14,905 nucleotides of DNA from JBBTXJ01 sp964636345 (GCA_964636345.1 CAZWRL010000019.1:1-14905); one strand, 5' to 3'; positions 6,548 to 13,938 are shown, numbered from the stretch's first letter. Notes: a model not told the origin generated them from the sequence alone. Made by a program: numbers and translations.

Positions 6548-8560
6548 TTAGGATAATGTTTTTGTCCGTTCCGTCACGGTGTAAAACTCAAGCGCATCGC
6601 CTTCCGCCGCCTCCACGCGCCCTTCAATACCAACGCCGCATTCTGAACCGCTTGGAATTTGCTTGGCTGCCGTCCGACCCATTTGCAAACTCACCAGTTT
6701 TCCTTCACCAACCAGCTCACCCTTCCGCTTCACCCGCACGCGCAAACCAGCCACTATTGTACCATCTTCCACGCGAATGCCAAGGGTCTGTGATTTTTTC
6801 TCTGTCCGGAATATCTGAAGCACATTCCCACGCGCTACCTCCGTCACCACGGTCTCTTTTTCCAGCAATTTTTCCGCTTCATCGCGCACCATGCGCAATA
6901 AATCATAAATAATGTCAAACGTGTGTAATGTCACGGACTGTTCGCGCATGACATCTTCAGCAATCGGTGTGGCGCGAACCTTAAAACCAAGGAGGAGCGC
7001 ACCGGCAGACGCCGCGCGATGCACATCATCATCTGTGATATTTCCCAGGCCCTTACCCGTCACGCGCACACCCACTTCCCCATATTGCATCTTTTCTAAT
7101 TCACCAATAATCGCTTCAAGCGAACCCAACACATCGGCCTTCACAAAGACCGACAAATACTTTCGCGCTTCGTCCGTTTGTTCCTGACTCGCCGACACCA
7201 CCACACGCTCCGCGCCCTTCTGCGCGAGACGTTTTTGTTTCACATCAATCAGTGTTGCGGTTGCGGCCTGCGCCACATCTAAAATATCGCCAACGCCCGG
7301 CGCCACTTTGAATCCTAAAATTTTAACCGGCATTGAGGGTGGCGCTTCCATCACCTCGTGACCCAAATAATCTTTCATCGCGCGCACCTTGCCATAGCGT
7401 TCGCCCTGCAACACCAAGGGATCGCCGGCCCGAAGGGTACCTGCCTGCACGAGTAACGTTGCCACGGGCCCTTCGCCTTTGTCCACATGCGACTCAATAA
7501 TGGTGCCAATCGCTGGACGCTCCGCATTGGCGCGAATGGCGCTGGCGTTAACATCGGCAACCAAAAGCACCACATCCAGCAGTGTATCAATGTTCAATTT
7601 TTCACGCGCGGAAATAGGAACCACCGGCACCGTGCCGCCCCAATCTTCCGGCTGTACACCATGAGCCGCGAGCGCGGTTTTTACCTTGTCCAAATTTGCG
7701 TCTTCTTTATCAATTTTATTAATCGCCACCACAAACGGCAATTTTGCCGCGCCAATAATTTTAATGGCTTCAATGGTTTGCGGTTGCACTCCGTCATCAA
7801 CCGCCACTACCAAAATAGCAATGTCAGCAACTTTGGCGCCGCGTGAACGCATAACCGTAAATGCCTCATGTCCCGGCGTGTCAATAAACGTTAACGCGCG
7901 CGAGGAACCATCGGGAGAACGCCATATCGTTTGATACGCGCCAATGTGTTGGGTAATACCGCCACTCTCGCCTTCCATAACATTAGTATGACGAATAGCA
8001 TCAAGTAAACGAGTTTTCCCATGATCAACATGCCCCATGACCACCACCACCGGCGGACGCGGCGTTAATTTTTCTGCATCCTCTCCCTGCAGAGCACGTT
8101 CAAGCTCCGTGGTTTCTCCATCAAACAGTGGCGTTTCCGTTGCAACCTCCGCCTCAACCGTAAAACCCAATTCACCCGCAATAATGGTAGCCGTATCGCG
8201 ATCAATGCGTTCGTTCTGCGCGGCGAGCACGCCATTCTTCATGAGTTCGGTAATCACGTGTGTCACCGGAAGTTGCAATTTATCCGCAAATTCACGCACG
8301 GTTAACACCGGCGGCAAGAGCACCGCCGCGCCTTGTTCACGCCGCACACTCTTTTCTTCTGCCCGCCGCGCTTCTGCCTCCGCCGCAGCGCGACGTCGGA
8401 GCTCACGCTGAATGGCCGGCCATTGCCGCGTAATCTGTTCGGCCACGCGCGTATCTACTTTCACCGCCTTCAGACCAATATCAAAACCAAATTCCGGCAA
8501 TACTTGCCGTAATTCGCGTGGATTCGCGCGTAATCGTCTGGCTAACTCCGATACATTCAT
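6548..8560 (-). CDS. infB: Translation initiation factor IF-2
   Basis: A GTPase that positions initiator tRNA on the 30S subunit and promotes subunit joining. The 670 residues contain two short N-terminal IF2_N-type helical modules (about 1-58 and 83-137) joined by an Ala/Arg/Glu-rich linker. The G domain follows, with GHVDHGKT (176-183), GGITQHIGA (200-208), DTPGH (227-231), NKID (281-284) and SAR (317-319). Beta-barrel domain II, domain III and the C-terminal initiator-tRNA-binding domain come after it. It is shorter than the E. coli (about 890 aa) and Bacillus (about 720 aa) proteins because the charged linker is reduced, as in small genomes. It is the first gene of the leftward cluster behind a clear promoter. 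The usual infB neighbours nusA and rbfA are absent. Confidence 0.97.
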   Translation of the reverse strand: MNVSELARRLRANPRELRQVLPEFGFDIGLKAVKVDTRVAEQITRQWPAIQRELRRRAAAEAEARRAEEKSVRREQGAAVLLPPVLTVREFADKLQLPVTHVITELMKNGVLAAQNERIDRDTATIIAGELGFTVEAEVATETPLFDGETTELERALQGEDAEKLTPRPPVVVVMGHVDHGKTRLLDAIRHTNVMEGESGGITQHIGAYQTIWRSPDGSSRALTFIDTPGHEAFTVMRSRGAKVADIAILVVAVDDGVQPQTIEAIKIIGAAKLPFVVAINKIDKEDANLDKVKTALAAHGVQPEDWGGTVPVVPISAREKLNIDTLLDVVLLVADVNASAIRANAERPAIGTIIESHVDKGEGPVATLLVQAGTLRAGDPLVLQGERYGKVRAMKDYLGHEVMEAPPSMPVKILGFKVAPGVGDILDVAQAATATLIDVKQKRLAQKGAERVVVSASQEQTDEARKYLSVFVKADVLGSLEAIIGELEKMQYGEVGVRVTGKGLGNITDDDVHRAASAGALLLGFKVRATPIAEDVMREQSVTLHTFDIIYDLLRMVRDEAEKLLEKETVVTEVARGNVLQIFRTEKKSQTLGIRVEDGTIVAGLRVRVKRKGELVGEGKLVSLQMGRTAAKQIPSGSECGVGIEGRVEAAEGDALEFYTVTERTKTLS

Positions 8561-8586
8561 GACAATACCCTAAAAGTAATACCCGA

Positions 8587-8615
8587 AGTTTAGCGGAATT
8601 AAGCCAATTCGTCAA
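8587..8615 (-). promoter_or_regulatory. Sigma70-type promoter for infB
   Basis: On the minus strand TTGACG (8615-8610), a 17-nt spacer and TAAACT (8592-8587). The predicted start near 8580 gives a leader of about 20 nt with only a weak AGGG as possible Shine-Dalgarno sequence. It lies back to back with the promoter at 8625-8653. Confidence 0.75.
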
Positions 8616-8624
8616 ATCCCGCCA

Positions 8625-8653
8625 TTGACTGATTGGGGGGCGCCACGTAGAAT
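8625..8653 (+). promoter_or_regulatory. Sigma70-type promoter for the sugar cassette
   Basis: TTGACT (8625-8630), a 17-nt spacer and TAGAAT (8648-8653), predicting transcription from about 8660. The start of the first cassette gene is at 8683. The -35 box lies 9 nt from that of the divergent infB promoter, so the two may compete. Confidence 0.75.
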
Positions 8654-8663
8654 AAGAAATCAG

Positions 8664-8670
8664 AAGGAGG
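8664..8670 (+). promoter_or_regulatory. Shine-Dalgarno AAGGAGG
   Basis: A near-perfect anti-16S match. The nearest ATG (8676, 5 nt away) is out of frame and opens an 11-codon ORF. The ATG of the HAD gene (8683) is 12 nt away, longer than ideal. It is one of only two clear Shine-Dalgarno sequences in the window. Confidence 0.8.
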
Positions 8671-8675
8671 TACCC

Positions 8676-8711
8676 ATGCCCTATGGCCGTTATCCGCGCA
8701 GTGCTTTTTGA
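8676..8711 (+). CDS. Possible 11-codon overlapping leader ORF
   Basis: ATG at 8676, five nt after AAGGAGG, encodes MPYGRYPRSAF and stops with TGA at 8709-8711. It overlaps the start of the HAD gene in another frame. Its ribosome-site spacing is better than that of the HAD start at 8683. It may be a leader peptide whose translation lowers or couples HAD expression, or simply a spurious ATG. Nothing in the peptide is recognisable. Confidence 0.2.
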   Translation: MPYGRYPRSAF

Positions 8712-9303
8712 TCTTGATGGTGTCTTGGTTGACGCCCCAGATTGGCACTATGAAGCGCTTAATCGCGCGCTTGGCCTTTTTGGATTTACCATCACCCGCA
8801 AGGAACACGAGAACTATTACAACGGCCTGCCCACCAAACGCAAGTTGGAAAAACTCACGCAAGATAAAGGACTGTCGCCGTCGCTCCATGCCTTCATCAA
8901 TGAAATGAAGCAGGTCTTCACGCTGGAGTGTATTCACCGCGATTGCCATCCGGAGTTTGCCAAACAAATCATGATGAAAACACTGAAAAAGCGCGGGCTG
9001 CAGATTGCCGTCTGTTCAAACGCCATTCGTAAAACCATTGAAGTGATGCTGGAGCGGGGCATGCTCATGCCCTACATTGATCTTATTTTGAGCAATCAAG
9101 ATGTGGTCAAAAACAAACCAGATCCTGAAATGTATCACACGGCCATGCAGCATTTTGCGGTGGCGCCGGAGGAAACGATTATTGTGGAGGACTCGCCGCA
9201 CGGCATTGAAGCGGCGCGGACGTCAGGCGCACACGTGATTGTGGTGCGGAACGCCACTGAAGTGCATCTTAATATTTTTAGTCATCATTTTCCTGATCTC
9301 TAA
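8683..9303 (+). CDS. HAD-superfamily hydrolase, beta-phosphoglucomutase-like
   Basis: A 206-aa cytoplasmic phosphatase or phosphomutase. The HAD motifs are complete: nucleophile and acid/base in DLDGV (D10, D12), S112 in 'VCSNAI', K145 in 'KNKPDPEMY', and E169-D170 in 'IIVEDSPHGIEAA'. An alpha-helical C1-type cap lies at about residues 18-85. 'DLDGVLVD' and 'KPDPE' place it with the beta-phosphoglucomutase/phosphoglycolate phosphatase group, so it probably dephosphorylates or isomerises a sugar phosphate. The ATG at 8683 puts motif I at residue 10, as expected. It opens the cassette. The stop TAA (9301-9303) is one nt before the ATG of the nucleotidyltransferase gene, so the products likely act in one pathway. 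The substrate cannot be named. Confidence 0.9.
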   Translation: MAVIRAVLFDLDGVLVDAPDWHYEALNRALGLFGFTITRKEHENYYNGLPTKRKLEKLTQDKGLSPSLHAFINEMKQVFTLECIHRDCHPEFAKQIMMKTLKKRGLQIAVCSNAIRKTIEVMLERGMLMPYIDLILSNQDVVKNKPDPEMYHTAMQHFAVAPEETIIVEDSPHGIEAARTSGAHVIVVRNATEVHLNIFSHHFPDL

Positions 9304-9304
9304 T

Positions 9305-10048
9305 ATGCTCAACATTGTGGTCCCCATGGCGGGACTGGGTAAACGATTCGCGGATAAGGGGTACACATTCCCCAAACCACTCATAGAAATTAAAGGTCGT
9401 CCGATGATTGAATGGGTGGTGCGCAATCTCACGCCCGCCTGCGAACACCGTTTTATTTTTGTGTGCCGCCGCGAGCACTATGACCAGTACAACCTCCACG
9501 GTCTCCTGCGTCTGGTGACACCCAACTGCGAAATCATCGTTATTGACAGCCCTACCGAAGGCGCCGCATGCACGGTGCTCTTAACGCGCGACTATATCGA
9601 CAATGACGATCCGCTCATGATCGCGAATTCTGACCAGTACATTGATGGCGACATCAATCATTTCGTGAACGACGCTCTGCAAAGCGGCAAAGACGGACAC
9701 ATCATGATTTTCAAAGCGACCCATCCCAAGTGGTCATTTGCCAAGGTTGATCAAAACGGCAACGTGACGGAAGTCGCGGAAAAAAATCCCATCAGCGACA
9801 ACGCCACGGTGGGTATCTACTATTATCGCTCGGGAAAATTCTTTGTGGAAGGCGCGGAATCAATGATCAGAAAAAATATTCGCTGCAATAATGAATTCTA
9901 TGTATGTCCGGTGTACAATGAAATGATTTTAAATGATAAAACCATCGGCGTGCACCTCATCCAACGCGATAAAATGTACGGCTGGGGCACGCCGGAAGAT
10001 TTGGATTACTTCCTGCAAACGGATCGCTATAAAACACTCTCACTCTAA
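9305..10048 (+). CDS. Sugar-phosphate nucleotidyltransferase, BcbE-like
   Basis: A 247-aa enzyme of the NTP_transferase fold that activates a sugar phosphate or similar metabolite as a nucleotide diphosphate. The nucleotide-binding loop is 'VVPMAGLGKRF' (5-15), followed by 'FPKPLIEIKGRPMIEWV'. The metal site is 'ANSDQYIDGD' in mid-protein, and 'YGWGTPEDL' lies near the end. The family is closest to capsule-locus proteins of the BcbE type, which includes the Campylobacter methyl-phosphoramidate cytidylyltransferase, so CTP is a plausible donor. The frame is open from an ATG at 9239, but that adds 22 hydrophobic residues that overlap the HAD gene and precede the conserved start. The ATG at 9305, one nt after the HAD stop, is preferred. 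The stop overlaps the next ATG (TAATG). Confidence 0.88.
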   Translation: MLNIVVPMAGLGKRFADKGYTFPKPLIEIKGRPMIEWVVRNLTPACEHRFIFVCRREHYDQYNLHGLLRLVTPNCEIIVIDSPTEGAACTVLLTRDYIDNDDPLMIANSDQYIDGDINHFVNDALQSGKDGHIMIFKATHPKWSFAKVDQNGNVTEVAEKNPISDNATVGIYYYRSGKFFVEGAESMIRKNIRCNNEFYVCPVYNEMILNDKTIGVHLIQRDKMYGWGTPEDLDYFLQTDRYKTLSL

Positions 10049-10722
10049 TGTCCTACCATGAATTCACCACGTACGCCACCTGGGATCGCACGCCATTTTT
10101 TGCGCTGGCCAAAAAATACGCCGAGGGGAAACAGACGGTGGTAGATATTGGTCCCGGCAATGATGGTTTTGCGCGGCATCTTGGCAGAACGGACATCCAC
10201 TTACTTGAGGGAAATTCCGCCTCCTATGAACAACTAAAAACGCGTTATCCAAACGCGTGTCTCTATCACGCGCCGGATGTGCTCCCCTTTGCAGCTGACA
10301 CGGTTGATTTTATTCACCTCTCGCATGTGGTGGAACATCTAGAAAACGAAGCGCTGTATAAACTGCTCAAAGAACTTGATCGCGTGCTTGCGCCGAATGG
10401 CATTCTTGCCATCTCCGCGCCGCTTGCGCATCCGGATTTCTACAATGATCTTTCGCATGTAAAACCTTATAACCCGGGAGTATTTTTGAAATACCTGGTG
10501 AACGGCGATGCCACCTGCGCCACCCGGCCGCTTATCAGCGCCCGCTACACCAAAGAAGAACTGGTATTTCGTCACACACCGACAGCACTTTTTCCTCTCC
10601 GCGCGTTTAACAATCGCCTCATGCGTTTTTGCGCCTACGCCTGCCGCGCGCTCGCAATAAAACTGGGGTTTCGCGTGTATGAACGTACCGGCTTCACACT
10701 TATTCTCCGAAAAACACCATGA
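10048..10722 (+). CDS. Class I SAM-dependent methyltransferase
   Basis: A 224-aa cytoplasmic methyltransferase of the type 11 / UbiE-like fold. Motif I is 'TVVDIGPGNDGFARHL' (about 30-45), the acidic end of the second strand is 'HLLEGN', a further nucleotide-contact region is 'APDVLPFAADTVDFIHLSHVVEHLE', and the post-IV region is 'LDRVLAPNGILAISAP'. The C-terminal part carries basic residues and two hydrophobic helices that may bring it to the membrane. The ATG overlaps the stop of the nucleotidyltransferase gene by one nt, and the TGA overlaps the next ATG by four nt. There is no Shine-Dalgarno sequence, so translation is coupled. The context suggests O- or N-methylation of the activated sugar or of a glycan; the acceptor is not determined. 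Confidence 0.88.
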   Translation: MSYHEFTTYATWDRTPFFALAKKYAEGKQTVVDIGPGNDGFARHLGRTDIHLLEGNSASYEQLKTRYPNACLYHAPDVLPFAADTVDFIHLSHVVEHLENEALYKLLKELDRVLAPNGILAISAPLAHPDFYNDLSHVKPYNPGVFLKYLVNGDATCATRPLISARYTKEELVFRHTPTALFPLRAFNNRLMRFCAYACRALAIKLGFRVYERTGFTLILRKTP

Positions 10723-11789
10723 AACTCGCCATTCAAAATCCACATCGCACCGCCGGCTACGGCGATATTGGCATTCATAATTATGTGGTTGATTTCATTC
10801 GGAACGAGCGCCCCATCATCTACCTGACAAAAAAATTGTTTTACCTTGACTGGCTCCGCTTTGTGCGCAAAAACCATCTAACCCTCGAAGATTACACGGT
10901 TATATTTTCCATCAAAACATTAAACGCTAACGCGGACGTCCTCTTGAATTTTAGCGGCCAGACAACCGTGGAAGAAAACGCCATGCCAAAGGACTACGCC
11001 GGTCTCAAAATTGCGCACGTCATGGATTACATGTCCCAGGCAACAGAAAACCACGCCGCGCTCCGCGCGCAAGGCGTTGACTATGTGTTTGGGTACGCCA
11101 CGCATGATAAACACTGCGCTTTTTTCCAAACCTACTACCCCTCATATGTGGACCGCGTCATTCCCGTGCCGTTTGGTTTTCATCCGCGCTTCACCAACCA
11201 AAAACCATTTGCGGAGCGCGCACGCATGGTTGCCGCCCTGGGTTCCGTGTCTGTCTTTGGCAGCCGTCTCCATGGCGTTCCCTTCCGCGAGGCGGTTGAT
11301 TTTTTCCTGTTCAAGCAACACGAACCGTTCATGCACAAATTCCGCCGCATGCTTCAAGAACGCGAACGTGAATTTGCGCACGTTATGGTGAGCCGACTCC
11401 CCCACTATCCGCAAGAATCGGATTTCAAATATGACCTTGTTGCTGAACTCAACGCGTATCAACTCTTTACCTCATGCGAGAGTTTGTTCTATTTCCCGGC
11501 CGCCAAAACATTTGAAGGACCCGCCGCCGGATCCGTGCTCGTCTGTTCAGAACACCCGTGCTTCACGGATCTTGGTTTTCAAGACGGCGTGAACTGCATT
11601 ACGCATAAAGAATTTGACACCGCTGATTTTCGCGCCAAAGTGGAAGCCGCCCTCGAAAATCAAGAAAAACTTGCCGCCATCGCGCACGCAGGCACCGCGC
11701 TCGTCCGCGAACGGTACAGCCACAGCGCTATTGCCAAGGCCATTGTCGCCTCATGCGCGGAGCTTCTTGACACGCGCCGGCCCGCGTGA
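10719..11789 (+). CDS. Glycosyltransferase, GT-B fold
   Basis: A 356-aa protein, last in the cassette. The C-terminal third has the pattern of GT4-like 'Glyco_trans_1_2' domains: 'KTFEGPAAGSVLVCSEHPCFTDLGFQDGVNCI', with an acidic residue on each side of the small-residue stretch, then helices ending in 'ALVRERYSHSAIAKAIV'. The middle has 'VSVFGSRLHGVPFREAV', typical of the start of the donor-binding domain. The N-terminal domain (about 1-160) is divergent and was not matched to a specific family. There is no signal peptide or membrane segment, so it should act on the cytoplasmic face of the membrane. The start overlaps the methyltransferase stop as ATGA. The promoter for rny begins inside its last codons. 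Confidence 0.8.
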   Translation: MKLAIQNPHRTAGYGDIGIHNYVVDFIRNERPIIYLTKKLFYLDWLRFVRKNHLTLEDYTVIFSIKTLNANADVLLNFSGQTTVEENAMPKDYAGLKIAHVMDYMSQATENHAALRAQGVDYVFGYATHDKHCAFFQTYYPSYVDRVIPVPFGFHPRFTNQKPFAERARMVAALGSVSVFGSRLHGVPFREAVDFFLFKQHEPFMHKFRRMLQEREREFAHVMVSRLPHYPQESDFKYDLVAELNAYQLFTSCESLFYFPAAKTFEGPAAGSVLVCSEHPCFTDLGFQDGVNCITHKEFDTADFRAKVEAALENQEKLAAIAHAGTALVRERYSHSAIAKAIVASCAELLDTRRPA

Positions 11790-11795
11790 TATCAT
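11767..11795 (+). promoter_or_regulatory. Sigma70-type promoter for rny
   Basis: TTGACA (11767-11772), a 17-nt spacer and TATCAT (11790-11795). The consensus -35 box lies in the 3' end of the glycosyltransferase gene. A second -10-like TATACT is at 11801-11806. Transcription would start near 11802, giving a leader of about 190 nt before rny. Confidence 0.75.
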
Positions 11796-11801
11796 AGGGA
11801 T

Positions 11802-11993
11802 ATACTTTTAACTAACCACACTGATACGTACCGATAGAGCATGCGAATGACGGCTGACTTTCTCTACGCATTTTCCGATGTTTTCTCTCGCTACTACAAC
11901 GTCAACCACATAAACGTCCCGATTCAATCGGGGTCTCTTAGCATTTCCTAGTCGCATCATCCTCTTCGCACGCGTATCGGTTCCTTTCATTCT
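11802..11993 (+). promoter_or_regulatory. Long, possibly structured 5' leader of rny
   Basis: The longest gene-free stretch of the window. The beginning and end can pair: CCGATA (11831-11836) with TATCGG (11975-11980), and GC-T-GCG (from 11839) with CGCA-GC (from 11968) with one A-C mismatch, enclosing about 120 nt. Inside are a hairpin CCCGAT-TCA-ATCGGG (11918-11932) and a 36-codon ORF. No U-run follows the hairpin and rny has no Shine-Dalgarno sequence. It may be a riboregulatory leader, by analogy with the autoregulated rne leader of E. coli. The pairing was found by eye only. Confidence 0.4.
11841..11951 (+). CDS. Possible 36-codon upstream ORF in frame with rny
   Basis: ATG at 11841 to TAG at 11949-11951, in the same frame as rny and 42 nt before its ATG. 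The peptide contains 'FSRYYNVNHINVP', and its codon choice is not unlike that of neighbouring genes. No Shine-Dalgarno sequence precedes it and no family is recognised. It may be a leader peptide, a remnant of a longer RNase Y N-terminus cut by a stop codon, or a chance ORF. Confidence 0.25.
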   Translation: MRMTADFLYAFSDVFSRYYNVNHINVPIQSGSLSIS

Positions 11994-13520
11994 ATGGAAA
12001 CGATACTCCCTATTTTGGTAAGCGCCTTCATCATGGGCGCCGGTATTGGTATTGGCTATATTATCCGAAAATACGTCGCGCAAGCCCGCGCTAATTCCGT
12101 TGAAGCCCGCGCGGAAGCGCTCTTGACGGAGGCAAAAAATCAACAGCAGGAGCTCATCATGCGCGCCAAAGAAAAGGCGATTGTATTTCTTGAGGAGAGC
12201 AAAAAAGAAGAAGAAACCCGTCGCAACGAAATCCGCGGGCTCCAAGATCGTCTGGAAAAACGTGAAGGACTTTTTGACGAAAAACTCATTGAGTTCCAAG
12301 AAAAACAACAGCGGCTCCAAGAAAAATCTACCCAATTGGATACCGAACGCGCGCGCGTTGAAGCATTAAAAACAGCGCAGGTAACGGAACTGGAACGGGT
12401 GGCAAAATTATCGCGTGACGAAGCGCGCGACCTTTTGATGCGGCGCGTGCAAGAAGAATTGCAGGAAGATCTTGCAGTGCGCGTCATGAAACTGGAACGT
12501 GAATCCAGCGACATCTTTGAACAAAAAGCCAAGCGCATCTTGAGCGATACCATCCACCGCATCGCGTCTTCACACGCCGCGGAAGTAACCACCTCCATCG
12601 TGCAATTACCGAGTGAAGACATGAAAGGCCGCATCATCGGCAAAGAGGGGCGCAACATTAAAACGCTTGAACGCATCACCGGCTGTGATCTTATTGTTGA
12701 CGATACGCCGGAAGTTATCACCATCTCAAGCTTTAGCCCCATCCGCCGGCAGGTGGCAAAACTCGCGCTTGAAAAACTGATTGAAGACGGCCGCATTCAG
12801 CCGGCGCGCATTGAAGCATTTGTGGAAGACGCCAAAAAAGACCTGGCGCGCGACATGAAAAAATCGGCGGAAGAGGCGCTGTATGAATTAGGAATTACCG
12901 GCCTTGATCCAAAACTTGTCATGATTATCGGACGGTTGAAATATCGCTACAGCTACGGCCAAAATAATATTATGCACGCGAAGGAAGTGGCAAACTTGTC
13001 CGCGCTCTTGGCTGAAGAACTTGGTGTTGATCGCGCGCTCGCGCGGAAAGCCGGCTTCCTCCATGACATTGGCAAGGCCATTGACCATGAAACCGAGGGT
13101 GGCCATCCGGAAATTGGCTATCGCATTCTCTTGAAATTCGGCCTGCCGGAAGAGATTGCCTACTGTTGCATTGCGCATCACGAAGATAAGCCAAAGACGC
13201 TCCTGGGCGCTATTGTGAAAGCGGCGGACGCCATTTCCGGCGGACGGCCGGGCGCGCGTCGCGATTCCTACGAACAATACATCACGCGATTGCAGGATCT
13301 TGAAAATATCGCCACCGGTTTCACGGGCGTTGATAAAGCATACGCCATTCAAGCCGGGCGCGAGGTGCGCGTGTTTGTCAACCCGCATAACATTGACGAT
13401 TACGCGGCGTACACGCTTGCCAAAGACATCGCGCGCAAGATTGAGCAAGAAATGCAATACCCGGGTGAAATTCGCGTCAGTGTGATCCGCGAAACGCGGG
13501 TTATTGAATATGCTAAATAA
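11994..13520 (+). CDS. rny: Ribonuclease Y
   Basis: A membrane-anchored endoribonuclease that starts mRNA decay in bacteria lacking RNase E. The 508-aa length is typical. An N-terminal transmembrane helix (about 4-24) is followed by a long coiled coil rich in Glu, Lys, Gln and Arg (about 28-195). A KH domain carries the GKEG loop (216-219) in 'MKGRIIGKEGRNIKTLE'. The HD domain starts at 'MHAKEVANLSALLAEELG', with the metal-binding H357-D358 in 'AGFLHDIGKAIDHE' and 'CCIAHHEDKP'. The conserved tail 'YPGEIRVSVIRETRVIEYAK' is intact. The ATG at 11994 lacks a Shine-Dalgarno sequence but gives a normal membrane-anchor start. It is transcribed from its own promoter behind a long leader; hup follows 33 nt downstream. 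Confidence 0.97.
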   Translation: METILPILVSAFIMGAGIGIGYIIRKYVAQARANSVEARAEALLTEAKNQQQELIMRAKEKAIVFLEESKKEEETRRNEIRGLQDRLEKREGLFDEKLIEFQEKQQRLQEKSTQLDTERARVEALKTAQVTELERVAKLSRDEARDLLMRRVQEELQEDLAVRVMKLERESSDIFEQKAKRILSDTIHRIASSHAAEVTTSIVQLPSEDMKGRIIGKEGRNIKTLERITGCDLIVDDTPEVITISSFSPIRRQVAKLALEKLIEDGRIQPARIEAFVEDAKKDLARDMKKSAEEALYELGITGLDPKLVMIIGRLKYRYSYGQNNIMHAKEVANLSALLAEELGVDRALARKAGFLHDIGKAIDHETEGGHPEIGYRILLKFGLPEEIAYCCIAHHEDKPKTLLGAIVKAADAISGGRPGARRDSYEQYITRLQDLENIATGFTGVDKAYAIQAGREVRVFVNPHNIDDYAAYTLAKDIARKIEQEMQYPGEIRVSVIRETRVIEYAK

Positions 13521-13544
13521 CATAGTGTATACTATCCCTATAAT
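13504..13544 (+). promoter_or_regulatory. Promoter region for hup
   Basis: TTGAAT (13504-13509), an 18-nt spacer and TATACT (13528-13533) overlap the end of rny. A perfect TATAAT at 13539-13544 follows, ending 9 nt before the hup ATG. Use of the second hexamer would give an almost leaderless mRNA, which would fit the absence of a Shine-Dalgarno sequence. Confidence 0.55.
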
Positions 13545-13553
13545 CATCTACCT

Positions 13554-13874
13554 ATGAACAAAGCAGAACTTGCCGCTCGGATTGCCGAAAAGGTCGGCAT
13601 CTCTAAATCACAAGGAGACGCCGTGGTTGCCACCCTTGTTGAAATTGTCATTGACACGCTCAAATCTGGCGGCGAAGTAACGATCGCCGGTTTTGGCGAA
13701 TGGAGCGCGCGCACGCGCGCCGGACGCGTGGGCGTTAACCCCCAGAAACCAACGGAAAAAATACAGATTCCGCCGGTTCGCGTGGCGAAATTCAAGGCCG
13801 GCAAAGTGTTGAAAGAATCACTGAAAGCGCAGAGCGCACAGCGGCCGGCTGCACAACCATCGCCACAGCAATAA
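13554..13874 (+). CDS. hup: HU/IHF-family DNA-binding protein
   Basis: A small histone-like protein that bends and compacts DNA as a dimer in the nucleoid. The 106 residues show the family order: N-terminal helices 'MNKAELAARIAEKVGISKSQGDAVVATLVEIVIDTLKSG' (1-39), the strand 'GEVTIAGFGEWSARTRAGRVGVNPQ' with the conserved GFG-x-(W/F) turn, an arm region where the usual R-N-P is V-N-P, and 'VAKFKAGKVLKESL'. A Pro/Gln/Ala-rich tail of about 14 residues (to 106) extends past the usual 90-aa end. Whether it is HU or IHF cannot be told from one subunit. There is no Shine-Dalgarno sequence. The stop codon is the first base pair region of a strong terminator hairpin. Confidence 0.94.
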   Translation: MNKAELAARIAEKVGISKSQGDAVVATLVEIVIDTLKSGGEVTIAGFGEWSARTRAGRVGVNPQKPTEKIQIPPVRVAKFKAGKVLKESLKAQSAQRPAAQPSPQQ

Positions 13875-13908
13875 TCAAAGAGTCCCGATGTATCGGGACT
13901 CTTTGATT
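13873..13908 (+). terminator. Perfect 17-bp palindromic terminator after hup
   Basis: Arms 13873-13889 and 13892-13908 pair without mismatch around two unpaired bases. The core is TCCCGAT/ATCGGGA. The 5' arm overlaps the hup stop codon. The 3' arm is T-rich (CTCTTTGATT), although no long U-run follows. The symmetry would let it work in both directions. Confidence 0.75.
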
Positions 13909-13938
13909 TACGAAATTACTGCCCACCACTCAACGCAC

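Noticed and set aside
9239..9304. An ATG at 9239 as the start of the nucleotidyltransferase gene
   Set aside because: It adds 22 hydrophobic residues not expected before the conserved N-terminal loop and overlaps the HAD gene by 65 nt. The ATG at 9305 fits the family and the tight junction.
11808..11990. A 60-codon minus-strand ORF covering the rny leader
   Set aside because: It has no ribosome site at a usable distance, many AGA/AGG arginine codons unlike the neighbours, no recognisable family, and no downstream gene on that strand. The plus-strand promoter and leader explain the region better.
13700..13735. Alternating GC-rich stretch in hup as a possible Z-DNA or regulatory site
   Set aside because: It encodes the conserved 'SARTRAGRVGV' arm region of HU using GCG/CGC codons, so codon use explains it.
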